Shown in pieces: positions 32,136-43,180 of a DNA stretch of 64,000 bases. Positions within the stretch are counted from its first letter, which is position 1; the number at the start of each line of letters is the position of its first letter. The DNA comes from Gnetum montanum (Eukaryota > Streptophyta > Gnetopsida > Gnetales > Gnetaceae): NCBI GenBank assembly GCA_015680685.1, contig MNCI01011957.1:210572-274571 (forward strand), written 5' to 3'. The translations under genes were made by a program, and so were the position numbers. The notes below the pieces were generated by a model, which was not told the origin of the DNA, made no database searches, and was given only the letters and a program-made list of their open reading frames with translations.

Positions 32136-33454
32136 TCTTCAATTTTCTGGATGCCATCACTGTAACCCAGTTGAAACTACTAGAGGCAAAGGGAAAGTGC
32201 CTTATCTTAGAAGGACAAATTGAAATAGCTTAAGCACACAATCAATGCTTAGCCATGGAAGTTACCAAATTGCATGCCTAATTTGTTGGCCCTACTCTTA
32301 TCAACCCTGCATTGACACGAGATGAAGCTTTTGTGCAGCTTCAAGAATAACTAAAGTGGGTTGAGGGAGAAATGGTAATGGTAGTCTTTAATAAGTTTGT
32401 AATAGAAGTTGAAACTCATTTAGTATAGAGGGACTTGATGTAGTTGTGCTAGGAGAATGAAACCTTGATTGTACAAAACCATCGCCTATGGAATGTTAAT
32501 GCACAAAAACAATAGCTAGAAGAATTCATCCATTAACAATAGGAGTAGCTGACTAGAGAAAATGAAAAATTGAGAAGATTAGTAGAATAGAATCATAATA
32601 TCTCCATGGAGGAGGTCCATTCCTTACACCAAAAATCAACCATTGAGATTGCTGCTCTGAAAAATAAGGCTCTAAAATTTGAAAAAGTTAAAAATCATTA
32701 CAAAGACTAGGTTGGCCTACAGAAGGAGATGAATGAAAAGCACATCCAACTAGCAAGGATAAAGGTTAATGAAGCCCTCTAATAACTCCAACAAAGTAAA
32801 GAAATGTCACAACCCATCATTGATGGGATTGATGCCTACAAAAAGGCAGAAATCTGCATGAAGGAGTTGTAGATTGAAGAGATGATAGAGTACATGGAGA
32901 TGTCTAATCTTCACTATGCAAACCTAGCAATGCTGATTGCTAGACAGCTGCAGTCTAAACTTGTAAAATAGGTAGCCAGCTTGTACTTATTATATGAGGA
33001 AGAGTTCAAGAATCATAAAGGCACTAAGCAAAAGCTTGCGATGGCAAATGTTGAACTTGAGATTCTCAAGGTAAAATTCACCAACCAAAGATCAGTTGTT
33101 GAGAACCTAGCCAAAAGAATGAATGACTACTAGGTGTTACAAGACACAACCCAAGCATTCAACATTGAGCACAAACAATTCGTGGCCTAGTTTGTCAATG
33201 TAAAGGAGTTGCTTACAGTATTGCTGTGTCCTTGGGATATTCCAATACCGGCCCACATTGGTGAAGCTACATGGACCATAAATGATCCCAGGAGTAAAGA
33301 GGAGAAGATGAAACCATTACTGGATGCTTTTAGCCTTTCACCAGAAGTTGTAATAGTAGCAAGACAAGCATAACCACCTTAGCCATTGCCCATGCTTAGA
33401 GCTGGAGAAGGTTCGTTGGAGCCTCAGGAGCTTCCACTACTTGAGACCATGTGA
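32136..33454 (+). pseudogene. Coiled-coil protein frame of element H with 21 TAA/TAG codons
   Basis: One frame runs from the E LTR edge to a final TGA at 33452 without a single frameshift, about 440 codons. By hand count it contains about 21 internal stops, all TAA or TAG and none TGA, for example at 32231, 32279, 32348, 32426, 32441, 32450, 32513, 32534, 32540, 32546, 32588, 32708, 32780, 32783, 32870, 32969, 33131, 33188, 33371 and 33380. The peptide is rich in Glu, Lys, Gln and Leu with heptad-like spacing, a long coiled coil. It ends with a Pro/Leu-rich tail. I do not recognise the family. Its N-terminus was cut off by the insertion of E. It precedes a polypurine tract and an LTR, so it is probably the last ORF of a retroelement. 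Confidence 0.6.
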
Positions 33455-33643
33455 TTTTCTCTTTTTTCTTCATGCCATTAGAGGATGCACTTGTCCAATT
33501 TTTGTACCATGCTCAATTTTGTAATGTGGTTGATCTATACAGTAGGCACTTAGTTTTGTTATGTTAAAAGCCAATCAATAATTCCATACATTCCCAATTT
33601 TGTAAAGAACTTGAGGATGAGTTTTCATTCAGTCGTGGGGGTA
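33455..33643 (+). other. 3' non-coding segment and polypurine tract of H
   Basis: After the frame ends, an AT-rich 180 bp leads to TTGAGGATGAGTTTTCATTC and then CGTGGGGGTA (33634-33643). A GAGGAYGAGTTTTC block followed by a G-run directly before TG is the usual edge of plant Ty3/gypsy 3' LTRs. The same GGGGGTA precedes the A LTR on the minus strand (48657-48666). Confidence 0.6.
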
Positions 33644-33675
33644 TGATGAGCTTTGGTTTGTTGTGTTACTTAGGC

Positions 33676-33765
33676 CCCATCAATGCAGTCTATTGCGTTG
33701 ACTGGGCCCCATCGACTAGGCTACATTGATGTAGCCTATTGCATCGACGCGGCCCCATCTATGTA
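33676..33765. repeat. GGCCCCATC repeats and hairpin in H U3
   Basis: GGCCCCATC occurs three times, each unit followed by CTATTGC-TCGAC-like text. A hairpin AGGCTACAT / ATGTAGCCT (33718-33726, 33729-33737) has a two-base loop. It lies between LTR start and TATA, like the GATATC palindromes of A. Confidence 0.75.
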
Positions 33766-33781
33766 GGGGTCTATCCTAGTC

Positions 33782-33788
33782 TATAAAT
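33782..33788 (+). promoter_or_regulatory. TATA box of H LTR
   Basis: TATAAAT in GTCTATAAATACATGC, 138 bp into the LTR, typical plant promoter context. Confidence 0.6.
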
Positions 33789-34156
33789 ACATGCTCACTA
33801 GCCACATTTATGGCATAATAATTCATCGTAGTAGCAAAGCTCTTGCAGTTTGCTTAGTCAAAAAGTTAGAATATTTTTCTTGAGTACTCGCAACATGAGT
33901 CATTGAGTGTATGGCAATGAAGATGAGCTTCTTGATAAACCTTTCAACATTCTAGATAGCTTAAATATTCATTATGCATTTAACATTCTCAAGTTATTTA
34001 TCCAATGTTTTTAGCAATTAAGCCAATTAAGTGATACAAGCTAGATAGATTAAATATATAAGTATGACCACTTCAAGCGTAGCACGTATTTGCTTGGTAA
34101 TCTTAACAGCATTATTTCTTAGTACACCTAGTAGCATAACACTTAGTAGCCCAACA

Positions 34157-35300
34157 GTGGATATGTGGGTTTAGGACATGTACAGAAAGCAGGACTAGAT
34201 GCTTATGTTAGGACTAATTAGAGATTAGTTAGTTAAATTAAATTAGTCATTAAATCACTTCATTTCTCTACTTTAAGCATCAAAGAATAGAAAACACAAA
34301 ATAATAAAAATTATATGCCTCAATTACACTTAACCATACCATGTGCATCACAAGTGTAATTATAAAGACAATGAATGACCTTAGAGCAAGATTCATTGCC
34401 TAGAAGACTAGTACATTGAAAACTATGGAGTCTACGGAATTCGATTAGATCACACGTGAACGCTTCGTGATTCATATGGTTGGACGTAGGGGTACCCTCG
34501 ACTGCTCATCAACAACAAAAACTAAAAATTAACACCTAAGGCATAATAACCTCTTGGGATAACAACACTTCTATTGTAAACTTAGTATTAAATTTAAAAA
34601 GTTATGAATAGTCATTAGATGATAGTTAAGTATGGTGAGTTGGAAACCTAAGTATGACATTAGGAATTATAAAATTTTCCATGTTTGATAAAACAAATTC
34701 AACTAATCTAATGGGTGCAGATTTAGCCTCATGTTACTTGTAATCTATTGCAAGAGGCTGAAGAGTAATGGTTATTTATTGGAAGAGTACAAGCTTTTTC
34801 TTACATGTATTTCATATAGGTATAGTAGGTTATATAAGAATTAGAAATTAAGGTAATTAGTGATATGAAAAATTACCTAAAACGTATAATAGCCAAGACT
34901 AAAAATTATCACCTGAGGCATAATCATGTCTTAGGATACCATCACTTATGTTGTAAACTTAGTATTTAATTGAAAAATTTATGAATAGTCATTAGATGAA
35001 GGTTAAATATGATAACTTGGAAATGTAATAAGGACATTAGGAATCATAAAAGCTTTCATGTTTAATGTTAGATAGAGTTTGTGATTTTCATTTATGATTT
35101 AATGTTGAATGTTCATTTAAACATTATGTTACATTGGGTTTGAACATTTATCTTACTATAACTCAAACAAGCATTAACTTGCAGTGACACTAGAAGTCAC
35201 AATGCCCATCCAAAAGATGAAAACTTGTTGTAATTTTGGCCTATCGGAAGGCACGAAACATTTCAAAATTTTGATTTAGATGGAGTGTGATAGACTACAA
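34157..35300. other. AT-rich intergenic DNA with a 170-bp direct repeat
   Basis: No coding signal. A segment of about 168 bp at 34521-34688 is repeated at 34898-35065 (offset 377 bp), sharing ACTAAAAATT, ACCTRAGGCATAATMA, TGTAAACTTAGTATT, ATGAATAGTCATTAGATGA and GACATTAGGAAT. It may be a remnant of a longer tandem array. Confidence 0.7.
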
Positions 35301-35308
35301 GTAGATTT

Positions 35309-36790
35309 GAAACTCTAAGCAATTATTCTCTATGAGAAGGTTTGAACACCTTTCAAATGATCCTTTACCTTCCAAAGGATGCTAGTCTGCACATCCTCAT
35401 AGTTTATCTAGACGTTGTTGCTGGATGATCCTCTACCTCTTGAAAGCCACAAACCCTAAGCAATTATTCCCTATCGGAAGGTTTGAATGCCTTCTAGATG
35501 ATCTTCAATCTTCTAAATGACTCTTAGCTTTTTAAAAGCCTCAAACTCCAAGAAAATGTTTCCTACTTAAAGGTTTGAATGCCCTTCGCTTGAGACTACA
35601 GAGGATGCCACTCACACTACCTTGTAGCTTACCTAGACCTTGCTACCGAATGGTCCTTTGTGTTTCCAAAAGCCTCAAACCTAGACAAATTGCTTCCTTC
35701 TAGGAAGTCTAAATGCCTACCAAAAGGAACTATAGGATGATGCTTATCGCACTTTCTCATAGTTTACCTAGAACTTTCTACTAGATGATCCTCTACCTAC
35801 TAGAAGCTTCAAACTCCAAGTAATTATTAACTACCAGAAGGCTTGAGTACCTTCCAATAGGAACTATGGGAGGGTGCTAGTTGCACATCCTTGCAACTTA
35901 CTTGGACATTACTATTGAATGATCCCTTGTCTTTTGGAAGCCTCAAACTTGAAACAATTGCTCCCTACTAGAAGGTGTTAGTGCCTACTAGATGATCTTT
36001 AGCTATCTGAATGACCATCAATCTTCTAGAATTTTCAAACTCCAAGCAATTGATCCCTTCTAGGAGGTTTAAGTTCCTTCTGGTTGTGACTATGGGTAGA
36101 TGCTACTCGCACTCACTCGTAGCTTACCTAGACCGTACTACTAGTGACCCCCTACCTTCTTAAAGCTTGAAACATAGCGTAATTACTTCCTACCTAAAGG
36201 ATTGAGTACCTATTGGAAGGCACCGTGAGTGCGTGCTAATTGCATTACCTTGTAGTTCACCTAGACCTCATTGCTAGATAATCCTATACCTTCCAAAATC
36301 TTCAAACTCCAAGCAATTATTAACTATCAGAAGGCTTGAGTACCTTCCAATAGAAACTATAGGAGGATGCTAGTCACATTTTCTTACAGCTTACCAGGAC
36401 CTTGCTACCAAATGATCCTATGCCTTTCAAAAGAATCAAACTCAAAACAATTACTTTCTATAGAAAGGTTTGAGTACCTTTCAGTTGATCTACAACCATC
36501 TAAATGACCCTCGACCTTCTAAAAACCTTGAACTCCAAGTAATTTCTCACTTCAAGGCTTGAGTACCTTCTAGTTGGGAATGTAGAAGGGTGCTATTTGT
36601 AATGCCTTGCAACTTACCTAGAGCTTATTGTCGGTGACCCTATGCCTTCTAAAAGCCTCAAACTCCAAATAGCTACTCCCTTCTGGAAGATTTGAGTGTC
36701 TTCCAATTGGGACTGCAAGTGGTTGGTAGTCACACTGCCTAGTAGTTCACTGGATGTTAGATGATCCTTTTCTTTTCAATAGTTTCAGAG
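35309..36790. repeat. Satellite with ~490-bp higher-order repeats
   Basis: Units of about 130-134 bp share CCTCAAACTCCAAGCAATT, a CTACYAGAAGGYTTGAGTACCTTC block, a GGAACTATRGGAGGATGCTA block and CTTAGCTTACCTAGACCTTG. Every fourth unit is a short 92-bp form with CTAGATGATCTTCAATCTTC and AAATGACYCT. Unit edges are near 35315, 35455, 35546, 35680, 35811, 35945, 36037, 36166, 36301, 36436, 36531 and 36655. Short units recur 490 and 491 bp apart. Confidence 0.85.
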
Positions 36791-37455
36791 TTGAAAATAG
36801 TGCATGAGATTATGTCTCACATTCTCCTCATAACTTGGAAACTAGAAAATAGTGCATTAAATTATGACTCGCATTCCCCTTGCAACTTGAAATAGGAACA
36901 CCTAGAAAATAGTGTGAGAGTGCTGCGAGACGCATGTCATCGTAGTCCTTGTACATATGCTACAAGAATATTCATGTCGCATTCTATTTTGAAACTACGA
37001 TGACATATGACTCACATGCTTTCACATCCATAGGTTGCGATAGACTGCAAGTTGCATATCTTCACAATATAGATGTGCAAATATAGTGCAACTCATAGGT
37101 GAATGCATCAAACATAAATTTAGAAAATCATTTTTCAAATCAATTTAAACTTTGAAAATTGAAATTGAAGAAGCAAAAAAAATTCAAGAGAATCACATGT
37201 GAGTATGAGACTTCTCTTAACATAACAATTGAGGATGAGTTATGAGAGATCAAAATTTTCGTAACAATTAATAATTGAATATATATAGAATATGAAATAT
37301 GCCACATAGAGAGAAAACATTAGAAATAATATATTACATATACTTTTACAAAAGTGAAAAAAATATTCATTATAACCAAAACACATCATAGATTCATTTA
37401 AAAAATCATAGAAGAGATGCATTACGACACAATAGCATCAGAAAAATGGAATGCA
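36791..37455. other. AT-rich stretch with small repeats
   Basis: A 52-60 bp unit (GAAAATAGTGCATKARATTATG) occurs at 36792 and 36843 with a partial copy at 36903. A perfect 13-bp inverted repeat ATGTCATCGTAGT / ACTACGATGACAT lies at 36934-36946 and 36994-37006. No gene is visible. Confidence 0.7.
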
Positions 37456-38360
37456 TTATGTACAATGATTATAATTAGATTTAGGTACATCACATAATAT
37501 AATTGAACCATGTTCACTGTAATTCTCATTCAGCATATGCTGTAAACACATGTTTCTCAAAACTTGATGAAGTACTAGAGAACTTGGGATTTCCTGTATC
37601 ATGGAATTTTGATACATTGAAACAAAATTAGTAATGAGATTTAACTCTTTACTAAGTACAAAATGATGCATATAGATTATTATATACATTCCATAATCAT
37701 ATCCATTTTCTCATTTTGGAAGACCTTCAACTGTAATTACATTCCATTTTGTAGCTACTTTCTTACTCTTTTCCTTAAGTTCCATGACACCTTTAGAGCA
37801 AAAAAAAATTGTCATCGAATAAATAGTCAATGAAATTCAACATCAATCTTCTAACTACTACAAGATGTTGTAAAAAAGGCATTGAATTGTACGCCAAAAT
37901 TTTATATCTCAGTATGTCAACAACAACAAGAACCCAATGTCCACCAATGTTTAAAGGAAGACCAAAGAATGTGTATCCAAATTGCAAGAACTCATCCCAA
38001 CACATTTTATTTTTAAGCTCTTTAACAAAATCTATTTCTACAACAAAATCATCAACTTCTTCTTCAACTAACATACCACTTTCAACATTTAGGATATGTC
38101 TTTTGTTGCATTTCTTTTATCTATGTCTTGACTAGTTCTTCTGAAACACCTGCATCTTGCTCTTGAAGGACTTCTTATGGCATTGAAACATACTATTGAA
38201 GATAAAATATTTTGTATTTTGAAATTCTTGATAGTCATAGAGTGACTTTTGAAATTTCTTCAAGTGAATGATGTAGACATCTATGATGTTATCTTTCAAC
38301 CATTCTTTCAACCCTTTTTTATATAAACTCCTAAAAGAGAATCCTGTGGCCACATATGGA
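37456..38360 (-). pseudogene. Ulp1/C48-type cysteine protease pseudogene
   Basis: The minus strand carries the parts of a Ulp1-like SUMO-protease fold in the right order. First comes GLKEWLKDNIIDVYIIHL and KYFIFNSMF (38200-38330), the family's W-L-D-I-I and F-N-F pattern. Then GGHWVLVVVDILRYKILAYNSM (37880-37945) with the catalytic His codon at 37937-37939, but Asn (37886-37888) where the Asp of Y-D-S belongs. Then PK-stop-ENGYDYGMYIIIYM (37670-37720), where Tyr (37693-37695) replaces the catalytic Cys of Y-D-C-G. A frame change occurs at the A9 run near 37801 and two TAG stops lie near 38110-38130. Both triad losses are single G to A changes. Such proteases are common in plant transposons (CACTA, Mutator-like), which I favour over a host gene. 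Confidence 0.75.
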
Positions 38361-39290
38361 GCAAATAATATCCACCAAGCTCTTTATTGTCAAGCATACT
38401 GGAGATAAGCAACTACGTCACTCTATCAACTATTGCACAATCATCAATTGGTGTTTTCAAATCAACATTGGCATCAACTGCAAAATGGAAAAATTAGATA
38501 ATAAACTCATATTGCATTTTACCATGATAGTTTCATACATATAATAAGACAATAGGGTGAGCAACAAATCGAAAATTTAAATTTCTAAACATAACATCTG
38601 CAACATCAATATCAAGTTTAGTTGTTGGTTTTTGAAAATTCTTCATCTCATGGATTATTTGTTCTTTGTTGTGTTCAACAGAAACAAATAATCTCCTAGT
38701 TGATTTGGGTGTTCCCATATCATTCAAATCTATTACACACATTTACATTAAGGACATTAAAAGAGAAACTTCCAAAAATAATAAAGATTTAAAGAAATAT
38801 AGAAAATGTACAACATCATACCATTATTAAGGTCTTCTGTGATGTTGCTTCTGTCAGGGTGAATGTTTTTTGACATTAATGCATTCCTTAACATGCTTAT
38901 TTAAATATTTCATGCTACAATTTCATCACCCATTTTCTAATTCTAAACAATAAGTTTGTTCATGCAATTGTTTTCATTAGCCACAAAGTTCTCTATATTT
39001 GCCTTCAATGCATTGTTTTCTTTCAGCAATCGAAACTTGTCAGATTTCAACTCCTTCACAATATTCCAGAATGTTACATTGCTTTTGGAATATTGACATA
39101 ATCTTTTGATCACATTATTTAACTTGTCTTCAATTACTTTCAAAGAACATTTGTCATGATAGCACACATCTTGCATAAAAGGTTTATCATCTTCTTTCAC
39201 ATAAGATGAGCTTTCAGGCCTCTTAGACAACAATGCATTCTTGAAAATGCTTTCAAGATCCCACTTCAAGATATCTTGAAGTTGCACAAG
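38361..39290 (-). pseudogene. Possible upstream part of the Ulp1 gene, coiled coil
   Basis: Two minus-strand segments, 38533-38742 and 38943-39287, look protein-like. The second (114 codons) is rich in Lys, Asn, Leu and Glu, with a coiled-coil pattern around LKENNALKANIENF. They lie upstream in the same orientation and may be earlier exons or ORF parts of the same transposon gene. I see no recognisable domain. Confidence 0.35.
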
Positions 39291-40567
39291 GATAAACTAT
39301 ATGTTATATTTTTTTAATAATTTGCTCACAATAATTGAAAAGCCAAAAGACTCTCTAATATCATAAAGCTACCATGCCCTTCCACGCCTCCTCATCTCAG
39401 AGAGTATGATCATGGGATATTAAAAGGAAGACCTTCATTGTTATCTAATGCCAACATGTGTAAAATTACATTATTAGAAATCTTAACTTTGATTGCTTTT
39501 ATTGAAAATAAAGCCCAATACATAAATTTGGAGAACAACACTAACTTTGGATAGTAATTTGGATTGCTATCTTTCTTGTCAATTTTTTTAGCATACTGTG
39601 ATTTTCACTTTTCTTCCACCTTTATTCCTTGATAGCTAGTGTTGATGTCAACATTCCCATGAGTACATGGAGCCATTGATTGATGAGTTTAACTACTATG
39701 GTAGGGTTTCACAACTTCAGGTCATCCCCTCTTTTAAACCAATTGCATAAGACATAAGGGTGCATCTGGAAAGTATTATTTAATCTTTGAGTTATTAAAT
39801 GTGATACATAGGTAATGTTGAATGCTTTTGGATCGTGTAGCATCATGACAAATGAAACTTCAACAATAACCTTGCTAAGAATGTTATTCTATTCATGTTT
39901 AAGACTGAATATAAACCCATGAATAAATGCCAATGAATAAAAAGGATATCAAGTCGCTGAAAGCATGGAACCCACTCAAATCTTATCTAGAGAGACTTAA
40001 CTCACAAATTTAAGAAAGAACATCAAAGCATCTGACACAAACCAATGAAAACGAAACTTCTGCGGTCATGAAAAGTTTAATTATAGGGACAAATGCTTCG
40101 AGACATGGATCTCAGGTTGACGTAAGGTTCATTGCCATGGTGCAGAACGGGTTCAACCAAAGCTACAAATACTTAGAGCTTCACACAGGAGCAGAATTAA
40201 CTTTGCCATTTAAAACATGTTTGGATTTGTGGATTCGCATATGTGAATCCCTGGTTTAAGGCCAGTGGAGGTGCTTATGAGTTTTTAAAAATTTTCTGGT
40301 AGCATTTCGCGCTTCAAAGATTTTACTCGAGAACGTGTAATAAAGAACCTAGGAATTCCAAAATGCATATAGCTTGGATTAAATGTTAATCAAATTTCTT
40401 AACGGCTGCACAGCACAGGTCCAAAAAAATGCATATAGCTGAATTTCACTATACTTTGACTCAAGTTAAAGTTAGAAGTTTATGAAAGGTCAATAAAATA
40501 CAGTTAAAGCAACTATCTCGTAAGGTCTTTCGCAATTAAAAATGTGCATACACGTTTCCAAAAGTCT
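39291..40567. other. No gene recognised
   Basis: AT-rich. Short ORFs, for example 40068-40259 plus, show no family. Nothing supports a gene here. Confidence 0.5.
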
Positions 40568-40668
40568 GGAAAAAGTAATTAGAAATAAACCAAAACTATT
40601 GGAAAAGGTAATTAGAAATAAACCAAAACTTTTGGAAAAGGTGGTGAATTAGAAAAAACCAAAACCTA
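40568..40668. repeat. 33-bp tandem repeat, three copies
   Basis: Units start at 40568, 40601 and 40634 with GGAAAAGGTAATTAGAAATAAACC and CAAAACT; the third has a short insertion (GTGG). Confidence 0.85.
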
Positions 40669-41329
40669 ACAATTTTCGTAAACCAAGCAAGTTTCTAAAT
40701 CTATTGGGTAGAATTTGTTGTTTGCGGAAACAGAAGATTAAAGCATCTGGCTATCAAACACGCGCTTAAAATTTCCATGATTAAAATTTTACGAACGCTT
40801 TCAAGACGCGGTGTTTTTCACCATAAATGCGATGCGAATCTTACTGTGTGAATCCAATATCACTGTAATATCACATATTCCTGGTTTTGGTTGCATGCTT
40901 ACCATAGCAGATAATGGATTTAGAGCAGCAGCGCTCACAAGATAGATCTAGCAGCAGCAGTGTCGCATAAATCGCTGGCGTTACCAGTAAAAACGAAGTT
41001 GCAGGGTGTCTCACCTTTCCCTGCTGGGCGAAGTTGCAGGCATGTTTGGCCGGCTTTAGCTTGGCAGAGAAGGCAGGACTTGAAACGGAAAGTTGCAGTC
41101 AGCTGCACAGCCGTTAGAGACATGGTCCGGTGCAGCCTGCAGGAATGGTGGAGGACAGATCTTTCCCCGAAAGCGTCCTGTTGCTGCGGTGGAGTAGGCC
41201 AGGACGAAAAGGGAGAGGTGATTGTGGCTCCACTGGGCAATCCCGTATCAGTAATGGCCAGTTGTGGAAGGAATTTGCAGATAATGATCATGATTGCTGC
41301 TCTCATAAGTTCATCATGCTCGTGCCGGC

Positions 41330-41630
41330 AGCCTTTGTCGCAGCAAAACAGGACTTCAATGTCAATATTAGTTTCAAAGACCTTGAGCCATACGTCTTGG
41401 ATTTGAGCTTCATGGGTAACGTCGTCAACCCGCGAGGGTGGTACCCTTGGTTCGGCCAGTTCGGGCTCAAGATTTTGTTCTACGGCGAGTACGGGAATAG
41501 AGGTCCCGGTGCTGGTGTGGCTTCCAGCGTTCAATGGCCTGGTTTTCATGTTATGACGTCTGTGCAGGCCAACGTTTTTATCGTCAAATCCTTCGTATTT
41601 CCGGGGACACTTGTCTGCCCTGTATTTTAG
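41330..41630 (+). pseudogene. Pectinesterase (PME) C-terminal fragment
   Basis: The plus-strand frame 41412-41630 matches the end of plant pectin methylesterases: SFMGNVVNPRGWYPWFGQFGLKILFYGEYGNRGPGAGVASSVQWPGFHVMT. Family members show a similar order, S-Y-hydrophobic, P-x-G-W-x-x-W, the F-Y-G-E-Y-x-N-x-G-P-G block and W-P-G-x-H-V. In another frame just upstream (41320-41350) CSCRQPLSQQN resembles the C-x-x-x-R-x-P-L-x-x-Q motif, which suggests a frameshift between. The catalytic core is missing. The segment lies in a GC-richer stretch (40920-41640) unlike its flanks. Other frames there, including a 204-codon minus-strand ORF, have no supported function. Confidence 0.6.
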
Positions 41631-42850
41631 TGAAATATGAAACTACATTTTACTCTGGGTAAAACTTTGGATTTGATCTATGATTCGCTTCGGCTGCCTT
41701 TTTTTCTTTCTTGTAGCATTTACGTAGGACAATCTAATCTATGATTTACTTTTAAGAAAAAAAGAAAAGAAAAACAAAACGTTTAATATCATATGTTTTC
41801 TTTTACGGCTCTTGGGCTTTCGTTTTTTTCAATTTTTGTGCAAGTTCCAACGAGAGGGGAGGATGCAAAAGGTGAGGCGACAGCAAAGGAACCGGAGGGA
41901 AAGTAAAACCGATAAAACCCTCCCCACAATGGTTCTTTCGAGGGGGTTGCAAAAGGGAAAGTCCCAAGTACCCTTTCTAGAATTGTCTTATTGAAACAAT
42001 CTTGGAGGTGCTTTTGGAAGGAGTTTGGTGAAGAGATGTGAACTAATTCAAGAGCCAAAGGGTGCACACTTGTTAGAGGAGGTGTGCTTCCTAAAGGCAC
42101 ATGTAGAGAAACTTGTACAAGTAGCTATCTAATTTGTGCTAATCAAATTTGATATTCAATTTTGAGCTAAGTCTTTTGCTAAAACCTATTGTTGGTTATT
42201 CTTGCAATTGAGAGCTTTAATCTCTATTGTATGATAAACGTTTCAAATATTAAGTCTCTTTGTTTTTGAAGTTTATGAGTTTTCAATTACTTTAAACTTT
42301 CATTTGTTGAACTTGTTTAATGAACAACCATTTTATTTTCTTGGTTAAGTTACCAATTTGAACAGCTATTTCATTTAAATTTTCTTGTTAAGATTATTAA
42401 AAATTATTGATGTTATTTTACCAATTAAAGTACCATGTTACCATTTCCACCTAAGACTATTCCTAGGTTTTTGTATGCATATGAGAGTCAACCTAACTCT
42501 TAAAATAAGTTGTTGGGTGATCAATATTTGATGAACAAGTGTAACATTTAGAATAACATAACACAAACAAAATTGATGAACAAGTGTATTACTATATTTT
42601 TGAAACAACTACAATTCAAAAAAAAAAAAAAAATACAATTACTCACATGAAAGATCCTTTGGTTGTTGACTTTAGGTTTTACCACACTCATGATTGTATA
42701 TAACTTTGATAACAAGAACCACTATGAAAGCACCTACAATTAGCCAATTTTAGCTATGTTGCATTAAAGTTAACATTATTAGCATACATTTAAAAACAAT
42801 GCTAGTAGACTGCAGGGTAGGTAGCAGTTTACTTGAAGACATACAACTAG
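41631..42850. other. No gene recognised; A16 run
   Basis: AT-rich sequence without a convincing ORF. A run of about 16 A at 42618-42633 is bracketed by CTACAATTC and TACAATTAC, which could mark the tail of an old retroposon, but no body is recognised. Confidence 0.4.
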
Positions 42851-43180
42851 CAAACTATGAGGTGTAGGTCTCTCGCAATTGAAAACCAAGAAATAAAAAA
42901 ATAGTGCCACGAAATTATGCATCGTAATGTGGTTGCAATTTTCCAATTCAAATAGATCTCAACAAACATTGCAAGGTGCATGTCTCTCACAATCAGAAAT
43001 CCAGAAATAAAAAAATAGGGCTATGAAACTGTGCATCCCAATGTGGTCATAATTTTCCAATATGAATAGATGTTAACAAATAGTGTAAGGAGGCATATGT
43101 CTCTCGTAATAGAAACTGGAGAAAAAAAAGTGCCACAAAACTGGAGGCATAATATCTTTTGTAATAGAAACTGGTGAACA
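42851..43180. repeat. ~113-bp tandem repeat, about 2.9 copies
   Basis: Units begin CAAA at 42851, 42963 and 43077 and share GGTGYAKGTCTCTCGCAAT, AGAAATAAAAAAATAG and AATGTGGTYRYAATTTTCCAA. The last unit is shorter and diverged. It sits exactly where the 3' LTR of B would be expected. Confidence 0.85.

Larger units (their letters stand above)
33644..34156 (+). mobile_element. 3' LTR of element H (right boundary tentative)
   Basis: It starts TGATGAGC as the Athila-like A LTR does, and has GC-rich palindromic repeats in the first 130 bp, then CTATAAATAC (TATA at 33782-33788). The end at CCCAACA (34156) is my choice of a CA end with no primer site after it. The LTR would be 513 bp, shorter than A and B. 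Confidence 0.5.

Noticed and set aside
32136-33454. Alternative genetic code (TAA/TAG read as Gln)
   Set aside because: CAA and CAG are still used in the same frame, neighbouring genes use the normal code, and C to T decay explains the pattern. Kept only as an alternative to exclude.
40935-41549. 204-codon minus-strand ORF over the pectinesterase fragment
   Set aside because: The plus strand carries pectinesterase motifs; the minus frame is open probably because of the higher GC content. No domain recognised.
41789-42100. 103-codon minus-strand ORF
   Set aside because: Low-complexity Phe/Ser/Pro content, no motif, and no conservation that can be judged here.
42618-42640. LINE or processed pseudogene tail (A16 run)
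   Set aside because: No reverse transcriptase or gene body found upstream; the bracketing TACAATT copies are short enough to be chance.
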